From assembly GCA_937943575.1 (NCBI GenBank), contig CALEAV010000053.1, positions 1 through 35,217 on the forward strand: DNA of 35,217 nt, read 5' to 3'. Position 1 is the first letter of the stretch. Each line of letters begins with the position of its first letter. Below the pieces are notes generated by a model that was given only the letters and a program-made list of their open reading frames with translations, had not been told where the DNA came from and ran no database searches. The position numbers were made by a program, and so were the translations under genes. Shown in pieces: positions 29,050 to 35,217 of the stretch. The stretch comes from an uncultured bacterium (GTDB lineage Bacteria > Desulfobacterota > Desulfobaccia > Desulfobaccales > 0-14-0-80-60-11).

Positions 29050-31500
29050 TCAGTGCGCCTGGATCTCCGGAATCTCCGGGGGCGGCAGGAAGGCCGGCTC
29101 CGGGGCCACCGGCGGCGGCGCCGGCTTGAAGAGCCGCTCCGGATCGTCCAGCACCAGGGCCAGCTTCAGCACCTCGTCCATGTGATCCACGGGGATGAGC
29201 TCCACCGCCTTGAGGATGCGGGCGGGGATCTCCTTGATGTCCTTTTCGTTGTCCCGGGGGATGATGACCAGCCTCATCTGGTGGCGGTGGGCGGCGATGA
29301 TCTTCTCCTTGAGGCCGCCGATGGGCAGCACCCGCCCCCTCAGGGTGATCTCCCCGGTCATGGCCACGTCCCGCTTCACCGGGATCTGCAAGAGGGCCGA
29401 GACGATGCTGGTGGCCATGGTGATGCCGGCGGAGGGGCCGTCCTTGGGGATGGCGCCCTCAGGCACGTGGATATGCAGGTCGATCTTGCGGTAGAAGTCC
29501 CGGGCCAGCCCCAGGCTCTCGGCCACCGAGCGCACATAGGACAACGCCGCCTGGGCCGACTCCTGCATGACCTCCCCCAGCTTGCCGGTGATGAGGAGCT
29601 TGCCCCGGCCGGGCAGCACCACCACCTCGATCTGCAGCAGCTCCCCGCCGAACTCGGTCCAGGCCAGGCCGTTGGTGAGGCCGATTTCGTCTTTCTCCTC
29701 GGTCTTGCCGTAGCGGTATTTGGGCACCCCCAAATACTGGGGCACGGACTGGCTGGTGACCTTGACCTTGTGGTCCTTGCCCTTCTCCGCCACTTCCCGG
29801 GCCACCTTACGGCAGATGGCGGCGATCTCCCGCTCCAGGTTGCGCACCCCCGCCTCCCGGGTGTACTGGCGGATGATGGTGTAGATGGCGTTCTCCGAGA
29901 ACTGGATGTTCTCCAGGGTCAGGCCGTTGGCCTGGGCCTGTTTGGGGATGAGGAAGTTTTCGGCGATATGAAGTTTTTCCACCTCGGTGTAGCCGGGGAT
30001 GCGGATGATCTCCATGCGGTCCTGCAGCGGCAGGGGGATGGAGTAGAGATTGTTGGCCGTGGTGATGAACATCACCTCGGAGAGATCGTAGTCGCAGTCC
30101 AGGTAGTGGTCGTTGAAGGCGACGTTCTGCTCCGGGTCCAGCACCTCCAGCAGGGCGGCGGAGGGGTCGCCCCGGAAGTCGGTGCTCATCTTGTCCACTT
30201 CGTCCAGGCAGAAGACCGGGTTGTTGCTCTTGGCCTTGCGCAGGGACTGGATGATCTTGCCGGGGAGGGCCCCGATGTAGGTGCGCCGGTGGCCCCGGAT
30301 CTCCGCCTCGTCCCGGACGCCGCCCAAGGAGAGGCGCACGAAGTTGCGGCCCAGGGCCCGGGCCACGGAGCGGGCGAGCGAGGTCTTCCCCACCCCCGGC
30401 GGCCCCACCAGGCAGAGGATGGGGCCCTTCATCTTCTTCACCAGGCTCTGCACCGCCAGATATTCCAGGATGCGCTCCTTGGGCTTCTCCAGGCCGTAGT
30501 GGTCTTCATCCAGGATGCGCTGGGCCTCGGCGATGTCGTAGCGGTCCCTGGTCTTCTCATACCAGGGGAGCGACAGGAGCCAGTCGATGTAGTTGCGGGA
30601 AACGGTGGCCTCGGCGCTCATGGGGCTCATGAGCTTGAGCTTTTTCAGCTCATGCTTCACCTTCTGGGTGGCCTCGGCGCTCATGCGCTTGCGCCGGAGG
30701 CGCCGCTCCAGCTCCTGGATCTCGCTTTTGAGGTCCTCCTTTTCCCCCATCTCCTTCTGGATGGCCCGCATCTGCTCGTTGAGGTAATACTCCCGCTGGG
30801 TCTTTTCCATCTGCTTCTTGACCCGGTTCTTGATGCGGTGCTCGATGGTGAGGACCTCGTTTTCCTGGTTGAGGAGGGTGAGGACCCGCTCCAGGCGCTT
30901 CACCGGATCCAGGTTCTCCAGGAGGGCCTGCTTCTCTTCGGTCTTGACGGCCAGGTGCCCGGCCACGGCGTCGGCCAGGCGGCCCGGATCCTCCAGGCCG
31001 GCCACCGCCTGCAGGGCCTCCTGGGGCACCTTCTTGTTCAGCTTGCAGTAGGTCTCAAAGCTCTCCACCACCGCCCGGCGCAGGGCCTCGGCCTCGGGGG
31101 AGGGCTCCCAGACCTCGTGCAGCTCCTCGGCCTCCACCTGGAAGAAGTGGGGGCTGGGGAGGTATTGGCGCACATAGGCCCGGTACTTGCCCTCGATGAG
31201 CACCTTGACGGTGCCGTCCGGGAGGCGGAGCATCTGCAGGATGGCGGCCAGGGTGCCCACCCGGTGGATTTCGCTCTCCTTGGGCTCATCCCGGCGAGCG
31301 TCCTTCTGGGTGCACAGAAGCACATACTTGTCCTGGCCCATGGCATGGTCCAGGGCGGCGATGGAGCGCTCCCGGCCGATGAACAGCGGCACCACCATGT
31401 GGGGGTAGACCACGATGTCCCGCAACGGCAGCAAGGGCACCGTCTGGAAGCGCTTGCCGTTTTGGTCCCCCCGGGAACTGCGGTTCAGGCGAAACATCAT
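29050..31500 (-). CDS. lon: ATP-dependent protease Lon
   Basis: An 816-residue LonA-type protease that unfolds and degrades misfolded and regulatory proteins in the cytoplasm. Seen: the substrate-binding N-domain ([19 protein letters not shown]), a coiled-coil segment (about 225-290, [17 protein letters not shown]), Walker A GPPGVGKT (366-373), Walker B in [10 protein letters not shown] (429-438) and the protease domain with the Ser690 ([11 protein letters not shown]) and Lys731 ([12 protein letters not shown]) dyad. There are no membrane helices, so it is LonA rather than LonB. The C-terminal 30 residues are a Pro-rich tail. The ATG overlaps the clpX stop by four bases (ATGA), so the two are translationally coupled. 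Confidence 0.98.
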   Translation of the reverse strand: MMFRLNRSSRGDQNGKRFQTVPLLPLRDIVVYPHMVVPLFIGRERSIAALDHAMGQDKYVLLCTQKDARRDEPKESEIHRVGTLAAILQMLRLPDGTVKVLIEGKYRAYVRQYLPSPHFFQVEAEELHEVWEPSPEAEALRRAVVESFETYCKLNKKVPQEALQAVAGLEDPGRLADAVAGHLAVKTEEKQALLENLDPVKRLERVLTLLNQENEVLTIEHRIKNRVKKQMEKTQREYYLNEQMRAIQKEMGEKEDLKSEIQELERRLRRKRMSAEATQKVKHELKKLKLMSPMSAEATVSRNYIDWLLSLPWYEKTRDRYDIAEAQRILDEDHYGLEKPKERILEYLAVQSLVKKMKGPILCLVGPPGVGKTSLARSVARALGRNFVRLSLGGVRDEAEIRGHRRTYIGALPGKIIQSLRKAKSNNPVFCLDEVDKMSTDFRGDPSAALLEVLDPEQNVAFNDHYLDCDYDLSEVMFITTANNLYSIPLPLQDRMEIIRIPGYTEVEKLHIAENFLIPKQAQANGLTLENIQFSENAIYTIIRQYTREAGVRNLEREIAAICRKVAREVAEKGKDHKVKVTSQSVPQYLGVPKYRYGKTEEKDEIGLTNGLAWTEFGGELLQIEVVVLPGRGKLLITGKLGEVMQESAQAALSYVRSVAESLGLARDFYRKIDLHIHVPEGAIPKDGPSAGITMATSIVSALLQIPVKRDVAMTGEITLRGRVLPIGGLKEKIIAAHRHQMRLVIIPRDNEKDIKEIPARILKAVELIPVDHMDEVLKLALVLDDPERLFKPAPPPVAPEPAFLPPPEIPEIQAH

Positions 31501-32780
31501 TTTTCCACCACCATCCCAGGCTTATCCCAGGTCGCCTCCTCCGGCGGCGTGATGTATTTGAAGATGGGCGCCGCCTGATGGAGGACAAAATCCTCGTTGA
31601 TGAGACACTCCTTGACGTTTTTCAGGGAGGGCAGCTCATACATGAGGTCCAGCATGGCCCCCTCCAGGATGGCCCTGAGGCCCCGGGCCCCGGATTTGCG
31701 TTTCAGGGCCTCCCGGGCCACGGCCACCAGGGCCTCGGGGGTGAACTCCAGGGTGACCCGGTCCATCTCCAGGAGCTTCTGGTATTGCTTGATGAGGGCG
31801 TTTTTGGGCTTGGTGAGGATGTCCACCAACGCCGCCTCATCCAGCTCGTCCAGGGTGGCGATGACCGGCAGCCGGCCCACGAATTCCGGGATGAGCCCGA
31901 ACTTCAGGAGGTCCTGGGGCTGCACCTGGGCCAGGATCTCGCCCAGGGCCAGGGCCTTCTTCCCCTGGATGTCGGCCCCGAAGCCCATGGCCTTCTTGCC
32001 GATGCGGGCCCCGATGATGTCCTCCAGGCCGTTGAAAGCCCCGCCGCAGATGAACAGGATGTTGGTGGTGTCCACCTTGATGAACTCCTGCTGCGGGTGC
32101 TTGCGGCCCCCCTTGGGGGGCACGCTGGCCATGGTGCCTTCGATGATTTTGAGCAGCGCCTGCTGCACCCCCTCCCCGGAAACGTCCCGGGTGATGGAAG
32201 GGGAATCGCTTTTGCGGGCGATCTTGTCCACCTCATCGATGTAGACGATGCCCCGGGAGGCCTTGTCCACATCGTAGTCCGCCGCCTGCAGCAGGTTGAG
32301 GATGATGTTCTCTACATCCTCGCCCACATACCCCGCCTCGGTGAGGGTGGTGGCGTCGGCGATGGTGAAGGGGACATTCAAAATGCGGGCCAGGGTCTGG
32401 GCCAGCAGGGTCTTGCCCGAGCCGGTGGGGCCGATGAGGAGGATGTTGCTCTTCTGCAGCTCCACCCCGTTTAAGTCCACCCGGGAGTTGATGCGCTTGT
32501 AGTGGTTATAGACCGCCACGGAGAGGATCTTCTTGGCCCGCTCCTGGCCGATGACATATTCATCGATCTGCTTCTTGATGGCCGCCGGCTCCGGAATGGA
32601 GAGCCGGGTCTGCTTGGCCTCCTCCTTCTCGTATTCCTCGGCGATGATGTCGTTGCACAGTTCAATGCATTCGTCGCAGATGTAAACTCCCGGTCCGGCA
32701 ATGAGCTTCTTCACCTCGCTCTGGCTCTTGCCGCAGAAGGAGCATAAAAGGTCGGTGGTCTTGTCGCTGCGCTTGCTCAT
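31497..32780 (-). CDS. clpX: ATP-dependent Clp protease ATPase subunit ClpX
   Basis: A 427-residue AAA+ unfoldase that recognises tagged or damaged proteins and feeds them into ClpP. Seen: the N-terminal zinc-binding domain (Cys13, Cys16, Cys35, Cys38: CSFC, CDEC), Walker A GPTGSGKT (117-124), GYVGEDVE pore-loop region, Walker B in [10 protein letters not shown], and the IGF-type ClpP-docking loop, here [18 protein letters not shown] 32780 was chosen because GGGGAGG lies 9 bases upstream and it gives the standard MSKR start; TTG 32798 is less likely. A perfect hairpin sits directly before the ribosome site. It follows clpP by 163 bases. Confidence 0.97.
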   Translation of the reverse strand: MSKRSDKTTDLLCSFCGKSQSEVKKLIAGPGVYICDECIELCNDIIAEEYEKEEAKQTRLSIPEPAAIKKQIDEYVIGQERAKKILSVAVYNHYKRINSRVDLNGVELQKSNILLIGPTGSGKTLLAQTLARILNVPFTIADATTLTEAGYVGEDVENIILNLLQAADYDVDKASRGIVYIDEVDKIARKSDSPSITRDVSGEGVQQALLKIIEGTMASVPPKGGRKHPQQEFIKVDTTNILFICGGAFNGLEDIIGARIGKKAMGFGADIQGKKALALGEILAQVQPQDLLKFGLIPEFVGRLPVIATLDELDEAALVDILTKPKNALIKQYQKLLEMDRVTLEFTPEALVAVAREALKRKSGARGLRAILEGAMLDLMYELPSLKNVKECLINEDFVLHQAAPIFKYITPPEEATWDKPGMVVEK

Positions 32781-32794
32781 GCGCTCTGTCCTCC

Positions 32795-32814
32795 CCAAAC
32801 CCGCCGGGGTTTGG
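32795..32814 (-). promoter_or_regulatory. Hairpin adjoining the clpX ribosome binding site
   Basis: CCAAACCC (32795-32802) and GGGTTTGG (32807-32814) form a perfect 8-bp stem with a 4-base GCCG loop. In the clpX message the 3' side of the stem runs straight into the GGGGAGG ribosome site. It could influence clpX translation or mark a processing point; there is no T-run for termination. Confidence 0.45.
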
Positions 32815-32943
32815 CGTTATCCTGATGCAACAGGGGCTGCCCGTGAGGGCCGCCGCCCGGAGGGCCGGGTCTCCCCCGCCCCCATTGATTATCGGCAGCC
32901 AGCCCCGGTTTCATGATCGCCAAGGCCCTGATTCCGGCCTGCG

Positions 32944-33543
32944 TTATACCGGGGTGGCCAGGCTGCGGCGCTCGATGACCTCGTCCACTATGCCGTAGTT
33001 CTTGGCCTCGTAGCCGCTCATATAGAAATCCCGGTCCGTATCCTGCTGGATGCGCTCAATGGGCTGGCCGGTGTGCTGCGCCAGAATGCGGTTGAGATCC
33101 TCCCTCAGCCGCAGGATCTCCCGGGCTTGAATGTCCACGTCGGTGGCCTGCCCCGAAAAGCTCCCCATCACCTGGTGGATGAGGATGCGGGAATGGGGCA
33201 GGGCATAGCGCTTGCCCTTCTCCCCCGCGGCCAGAAGCAGGGCCCCCATGCTGGCCGCCTGGCCCACGCAATAGGTGGCCACCGGCGAGCGGATGTACTG
33301 CATGGTGTCGTAGATGGCCAGGCCGGCGGTCACCAGCCCGCCCGGCGAATTGATGTAGAAATGGATCTCCCGGTCGGAATCCTCCGCCTCCAGAAACAGG
33401 AGCTGGGCGATGATGAGGTTGGCCACCTCGTCGGTGACCGCGGTGCCCAAAAAGATGATCCGGTCCTTGAGGAGGCGGGAGTAGATGTCATATGCCCTCT
33501 CCCCGCGGCTGGACTGCTCCACCACAATGGGAATCAACTGCAT
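32944..33543 (-). CDS. clpP: ATP-dependent Clp protease proteolytic subunit ClpP
   Basis: A 199-residue serine peptidase that assembles into a 14-mer chamber and degrades proteins delivered by ClpX. The catalytic triad is visible: Ser98 ([11 protein letters not shown]), His123 (SRILIHQ) and Asp172 (TDRDFYMS). The INSPGG segment (65-70) and the GIVDEVI segment near the end are typical. Length is normal. The gene starts two bases after the tig stop, so it is translated from the tig message. Confidence 0.98.
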   Translation of the reverse strand: MQLIPIVVEQSSRGERAYDIYSRLLKDRIIFLGTAVTDEVANLIIAQLLFLEAEDSDREIHFYINSPGGLVTAGLAIYDTMQYIRSPVATYCVGQAASMGALLLAAGEKGKRYALPHSRILIHQVMGSFSGQATDVDIQAREILRLREDLNRILAQHTGQPIERIQQDTDRDFYMSGYEAKNYGIVDEVIERRSLATPV

Positions 33544-33545
33544 CC

Positions 33546-34865
33546 TTACTCCTGGGGCCCGGCCGCGGCCTCAGGGGTCAGCTCGGCCTGCCCGATGATG
33601 AGTTTCATGATCTTTTCGTCCCGGAGCTGCTGCCGCAGCGGCTCCAGGAGGTTGTTCTGCCGGTAGTATTGCCTGACCTCCTCCACCGGCCGGCCCAGGG
33701 TCTCGGCGTAGCGGGCCAGGGTCTCCTCCACCTCGGCGTCGCTCACTTCCACCTTCTCCGCCTGGGCGATGCGGTCCAGGATCAGCCGGCATCTCACCCG
33801 GAACTCGGCTTTGGGGGCCAGGGTCTCCAGCATCCGGGGGTGATCCAAGCCCTCCACCTTCACCCCGTAGGACTGGAGCCGGGCCAACTGCTCCCGCAGC
33901 ATCGCCTCCTGCTCCCGCCGGATGAGGGAGGGGGGCACGTCAAAAGGATGAGCGGCCGCCAACTTTTCCAGCACCTGCTGCTCCAGGTGGGCCTGCCGCT
34001 CCCGTTCCTTTTTCTTCATAATATCGCTTCTCACGGCCTCCCGCAAGTCGGCCAGGGTCTGGAAGTTGCCGCCCAGACTCCGGGCGAAGGCGTCATCCAG
34101 CTCGGGCACCACCTGCTCCTTGATCTCATGGAGCTTCACCGCAAACTCGATGACCTTGCCCGCCAGGAGGGGATGGAAGAAATCCGGCGGCAGCTCCACG
34201 CTGAAGCGGGCCTCCCCCCCGGGCAGGAGGCCCACGAGGTGCTTTTCAAAGTCCGCATTGAACTTTCCCGCCCCCACTTCCAGGTAGATATTCTCGCCCT
34301 TGCCCTCCGCCAGCTCCTCCCCGGCATAATAGGCCTGGTAGTCCAGGATGACGAAGTCCCCTTCCCGCACCGGCCGGGCCTCGGCCACCGGCTGCAGGGT
34401 GGCGTTGTGCTCCCGGATCTCCGCCAGCCGGGCGTCCACCATCTCCTCGGTGACCTCGACCCCGGGATCCGTGAGCTTGAGTCCCTTGTAGTCGGCCAGC
34501 TCAAATTCCGGGGGCACCTCCAGCTCCACCACGAAGCGGTAATCCTCCCCCGGCACCACCGGGGGGACCGGCTCCGGCCAGTGGAAGTTCAGGGGGATGA
34601 GGGCCTGCCCCTGCAGGGCCTCCCCCAGGGAGCGGCGCACCAGGTCATCGGAGACTTCCTGCTCCACCTGCCTGCGGTAGTACATCTCCAGGACCGCCCG
34701 GGGCACCTTGCCGGGGCGGAAGCCCTTGACCTTGGCCCGCTTGCCCAGGTCCCGGTAGGCCCGGTCCACCGCCTGGGTGACCTCCTCCTTGGGCACCACA
34801 ATGGCCAGCTTGCGTTTGATGGGACTGATGGTCTCCACTTCTACCTGAATGGGGATGGGTGTCAT
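33546..34865 (-). CDS. tig: Trigger factor
   Basis: A 439-residue ribosome-associated folding chaperone. The N-terminal ribosome-binding domain has the signature [18 protein letters not shown] (exit-tunnel docking; about 45-62). A central FKBP-like peptidyl-prolyl isomerase domain follows ([19 protein letters not shown] and [21 protein letters not shown]), then the helical substrate-binding arms ([21 protein letters not shown]). Length and domain order match the family. The start is ambiguous: ATG 34865 gives a typical N-terminus, but TTG 34877, with AAGGACAAGGAAAG upstream, has the better ribosome site. It heads the tig-clpP-clpX-lon cluster and lies 82 bases after tRNA-Leu. Confidence 0.96.
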   Translation of the reverse strand: MTPIPIQVEVETISPIKRKLAIVVPKEEVTQAVDRAYRDLGKRAKVKGFRPGKVPRAVLEMYYRRQVEQEVSDDLVRRSLGEALQGQALIPLNFHWPEPVPPVVPGEDYRFVVELEVPPEFELADYKGLKLTDPGVEVTEEMVDARLAEIREHNATLQPVAEARPVREGDFVILDYQAYYAGEELAEGKGENIYLEVGAGKFNADFEKHLVGLLPGGEARFSVELPPDFFHPLLAGKVIEFAVKLHEIKEQVVPELDDAFARSLGGNFQTLADLREAVRSDIMKKKERERQAHLEQQVLEKLAAAHPFDVPPSLIRREQEAMLREQLARLQSYGVKVEGLDHPRMLETLAPKAEFRVRCRLILDRIAQAEKVEVSDAEVEETLARYAETLGRPVEEVRQYYRQNNLLEPLRQQLRDEKIMKLIIGQAELTPEAAAGPQE

Positions 34866-34947
34866 TGCCGAGTCCAACTTTCCTTGTCCTTTTTCATTTA
34901 TTCAGCCGGGCAACAGACCCGACCCGCCGCCACGACGCCAGGGGAAG

Positions 34948-35028
34948 TGCGAGAGGGGGGACTCGAACCCCCACGGTGATCCCGCTGGATCCTAAGTCCA
35001 GTGCGTCTGCCAATTCCGCCACTCTCGC
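34948..35028 (-). tRNA. tRNA-Leu (UAG)
   Basis: An 81-base class II tRNA without encoded CCA. The acceptor GCGAGAG (35028-35022) pairs with CTCTCGC, with discriminator A at 34948. The anticodon TAG is at 34994-34992 in an ACTTAGG loop. The variable arm CGGGATCACCGTG and T-arm GGGGGTTCGAGTCCCCC are clear. Lacking a terminator, it is probably co-transcribed with tig. Confidence 0.95.
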
Positions 35029-35041
35029 AGGTATCGGCATT

Positions 35042-35071
35042 ATTGTAAATCTATTTTTCCCCCCCCGGCAA
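35042..35071 (-). promoter_or_regulatory. Promoter of tRNA-Leu and probably tig-clpP-clpX-lon
   Basis: TTGCCG (35071-35066), 18 bases, TACAAT (35047-35042), with the start point expected a few bases before the tRNA. A TTGACT 5 bases further up is at the wrong distance. Confidence 0.55.
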
Positions 35072-35126
35072 GTCAAGGCGGCGGGCCGCCGCCCTTTTCC
35101 CTGACGGACGTCCCAGGCCGCCGCCA

Positions 35127-35155
35127 TTGCCCCGCACCCCCGCCGATGCTATAAT
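35127..35155 (+). promoter_or_regulatory. Plus-strand promoter at the window edge
   Basis: TTGCCC (35127-35132), 17 bases, perfect TATAAT (35150-35155). It is divergent from the tRNA-Leu promoter and drives something beyond the window, starting with the hairpin at 35167. Confidence 0.65.
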
Positions 35156-35166
35156 GAGCGCAGTTC

Positions 35167-35210
35167 TGAGGGGAGGGCGGGGGAGTGGTGGCTCCCCCGC
35201 CCTCCCCTCA
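35167..35210. repeat. Perfect 19-bp inverted repeat
   Basis: The arms 35167-35185 (TGAGGGGAGGGCGGGGGAG) and 35192-35210 are exact inverse complements around the 6-base loop TGGTGG. It begins about 5 bases after the expected start point of the plus-strand promoter, so the transcript would open with an extremely stable hairpin. No T-run follows within the window. Confidence 0.85.
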
Positions 35211-35217
35211 CACTCCC

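Noticed and set aside
29047..31578. Plus-strand open frame of 843 codons
   Set aside because: Antisense to lon, which has complete Walker and Ser/Lys motifs. No independent motif or ribosome site.
1..35217. CRISPR array, IS element or prophage
   Set aside because: No regularly spaced repeats, transposase, integrase or phage structural genes were found on either strand.

Overview
The window is a 35 kb, very GC-rich bacterial chromosome segment. Several features suggest an anaerobic Gram-negative bacterium of the Desulfobacterota (deltaproteobacterial) type: the gene order tig-clpP-clpX-lon, a fused NuoE-NuoF gene, a Slp-type outer-membrane lipoprotein, a UPF0182 membrane protein, and a Rex-like operator in front of the NADH dehydrogenase genes. 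This assignment is inferred from gene content, not from a phylogenetic marker. There is no CRISPR array, insertion sequence, integrase or phage gene.

Region 1 (1-5620, minus strand) is a respiratory complex I operon, nuoEF-A-B-C-D, followed by the 5' part of a glycosyltransferase. It has a well-formed promoter (TTGACA, 17 bp, TAAAAA) and, just downstream, an 18-bp sequence close to the Rex (NADH/NAD+ sensor) consensus. nuoG-N are not here. Region 2 (5690-9315) holds a DUF218 protein, a divergent RNA 2'-phosphotransferase-like protein, a secreted-protein gene interrupted by an in-frame amber codon, and a three-gene set (HExxH protein, FmdB zinc ribbon, helical protein). Region 3 (9340-17121) holds an amidohydrolase, a nucleotidyltransferase-like/CDP-alcohol phosphatidyltransferase fusion, an Mth938-like protein, a Slp lipoprotein, TrmJ, an AAA+ ATPase, a DUF2156 protein, a degenerate receiver domain and a periplasmic YHS protein.

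Region 4 (17122-21351) is the most interesting part. After a possible structured RNA, a small membrane protein and tRNA-Ser(GCU) comes a plus-strand operon of three genes. The first encodes a 270-residue protein that I recognise as a bacterial gasdermin, with Cys at position 2, a GYNVIALPRE-type start and a YRGPRQLRFGFK-type end of the pore-forming domain. The second encodes a clostripain-like (C11, clan CD) cysteine protease with intact His140/Cys210. The third encodes a DUF4203 multi-pass membrane protein. Gasdermin plus clan CD protease is the architecture of a known antiphage cell-death system: the protease removes an autoinhibitory C-terminal tail and the gasdermin then forms membrane pores. 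Here the protease is an arginine-type C11 enzyme, the gasdermin tail is arginine-rich, a membrane protein is added, and the operon seems to be preceded by a leader of about 540 nt.

Region 5 (21363-28483, minus strand) holds UPF0182, a P-type cation ATPase whose P domain carries a 38-residue element in three tandem copies, and a zinc-ribbon/TPR protein. Region 6 (28502-35217) holds tRNA-Asp with its terminator, then the proteostasis cluster tRNA-Leu-tig-clpP-clpX-lon. Trigger factor folds nascent chains, and ClpXP and Lon degrade misfolded or tagged proteins. The window ends with a plus-strand promoter and a perfect 19-bp hairpin belonging to something outside.
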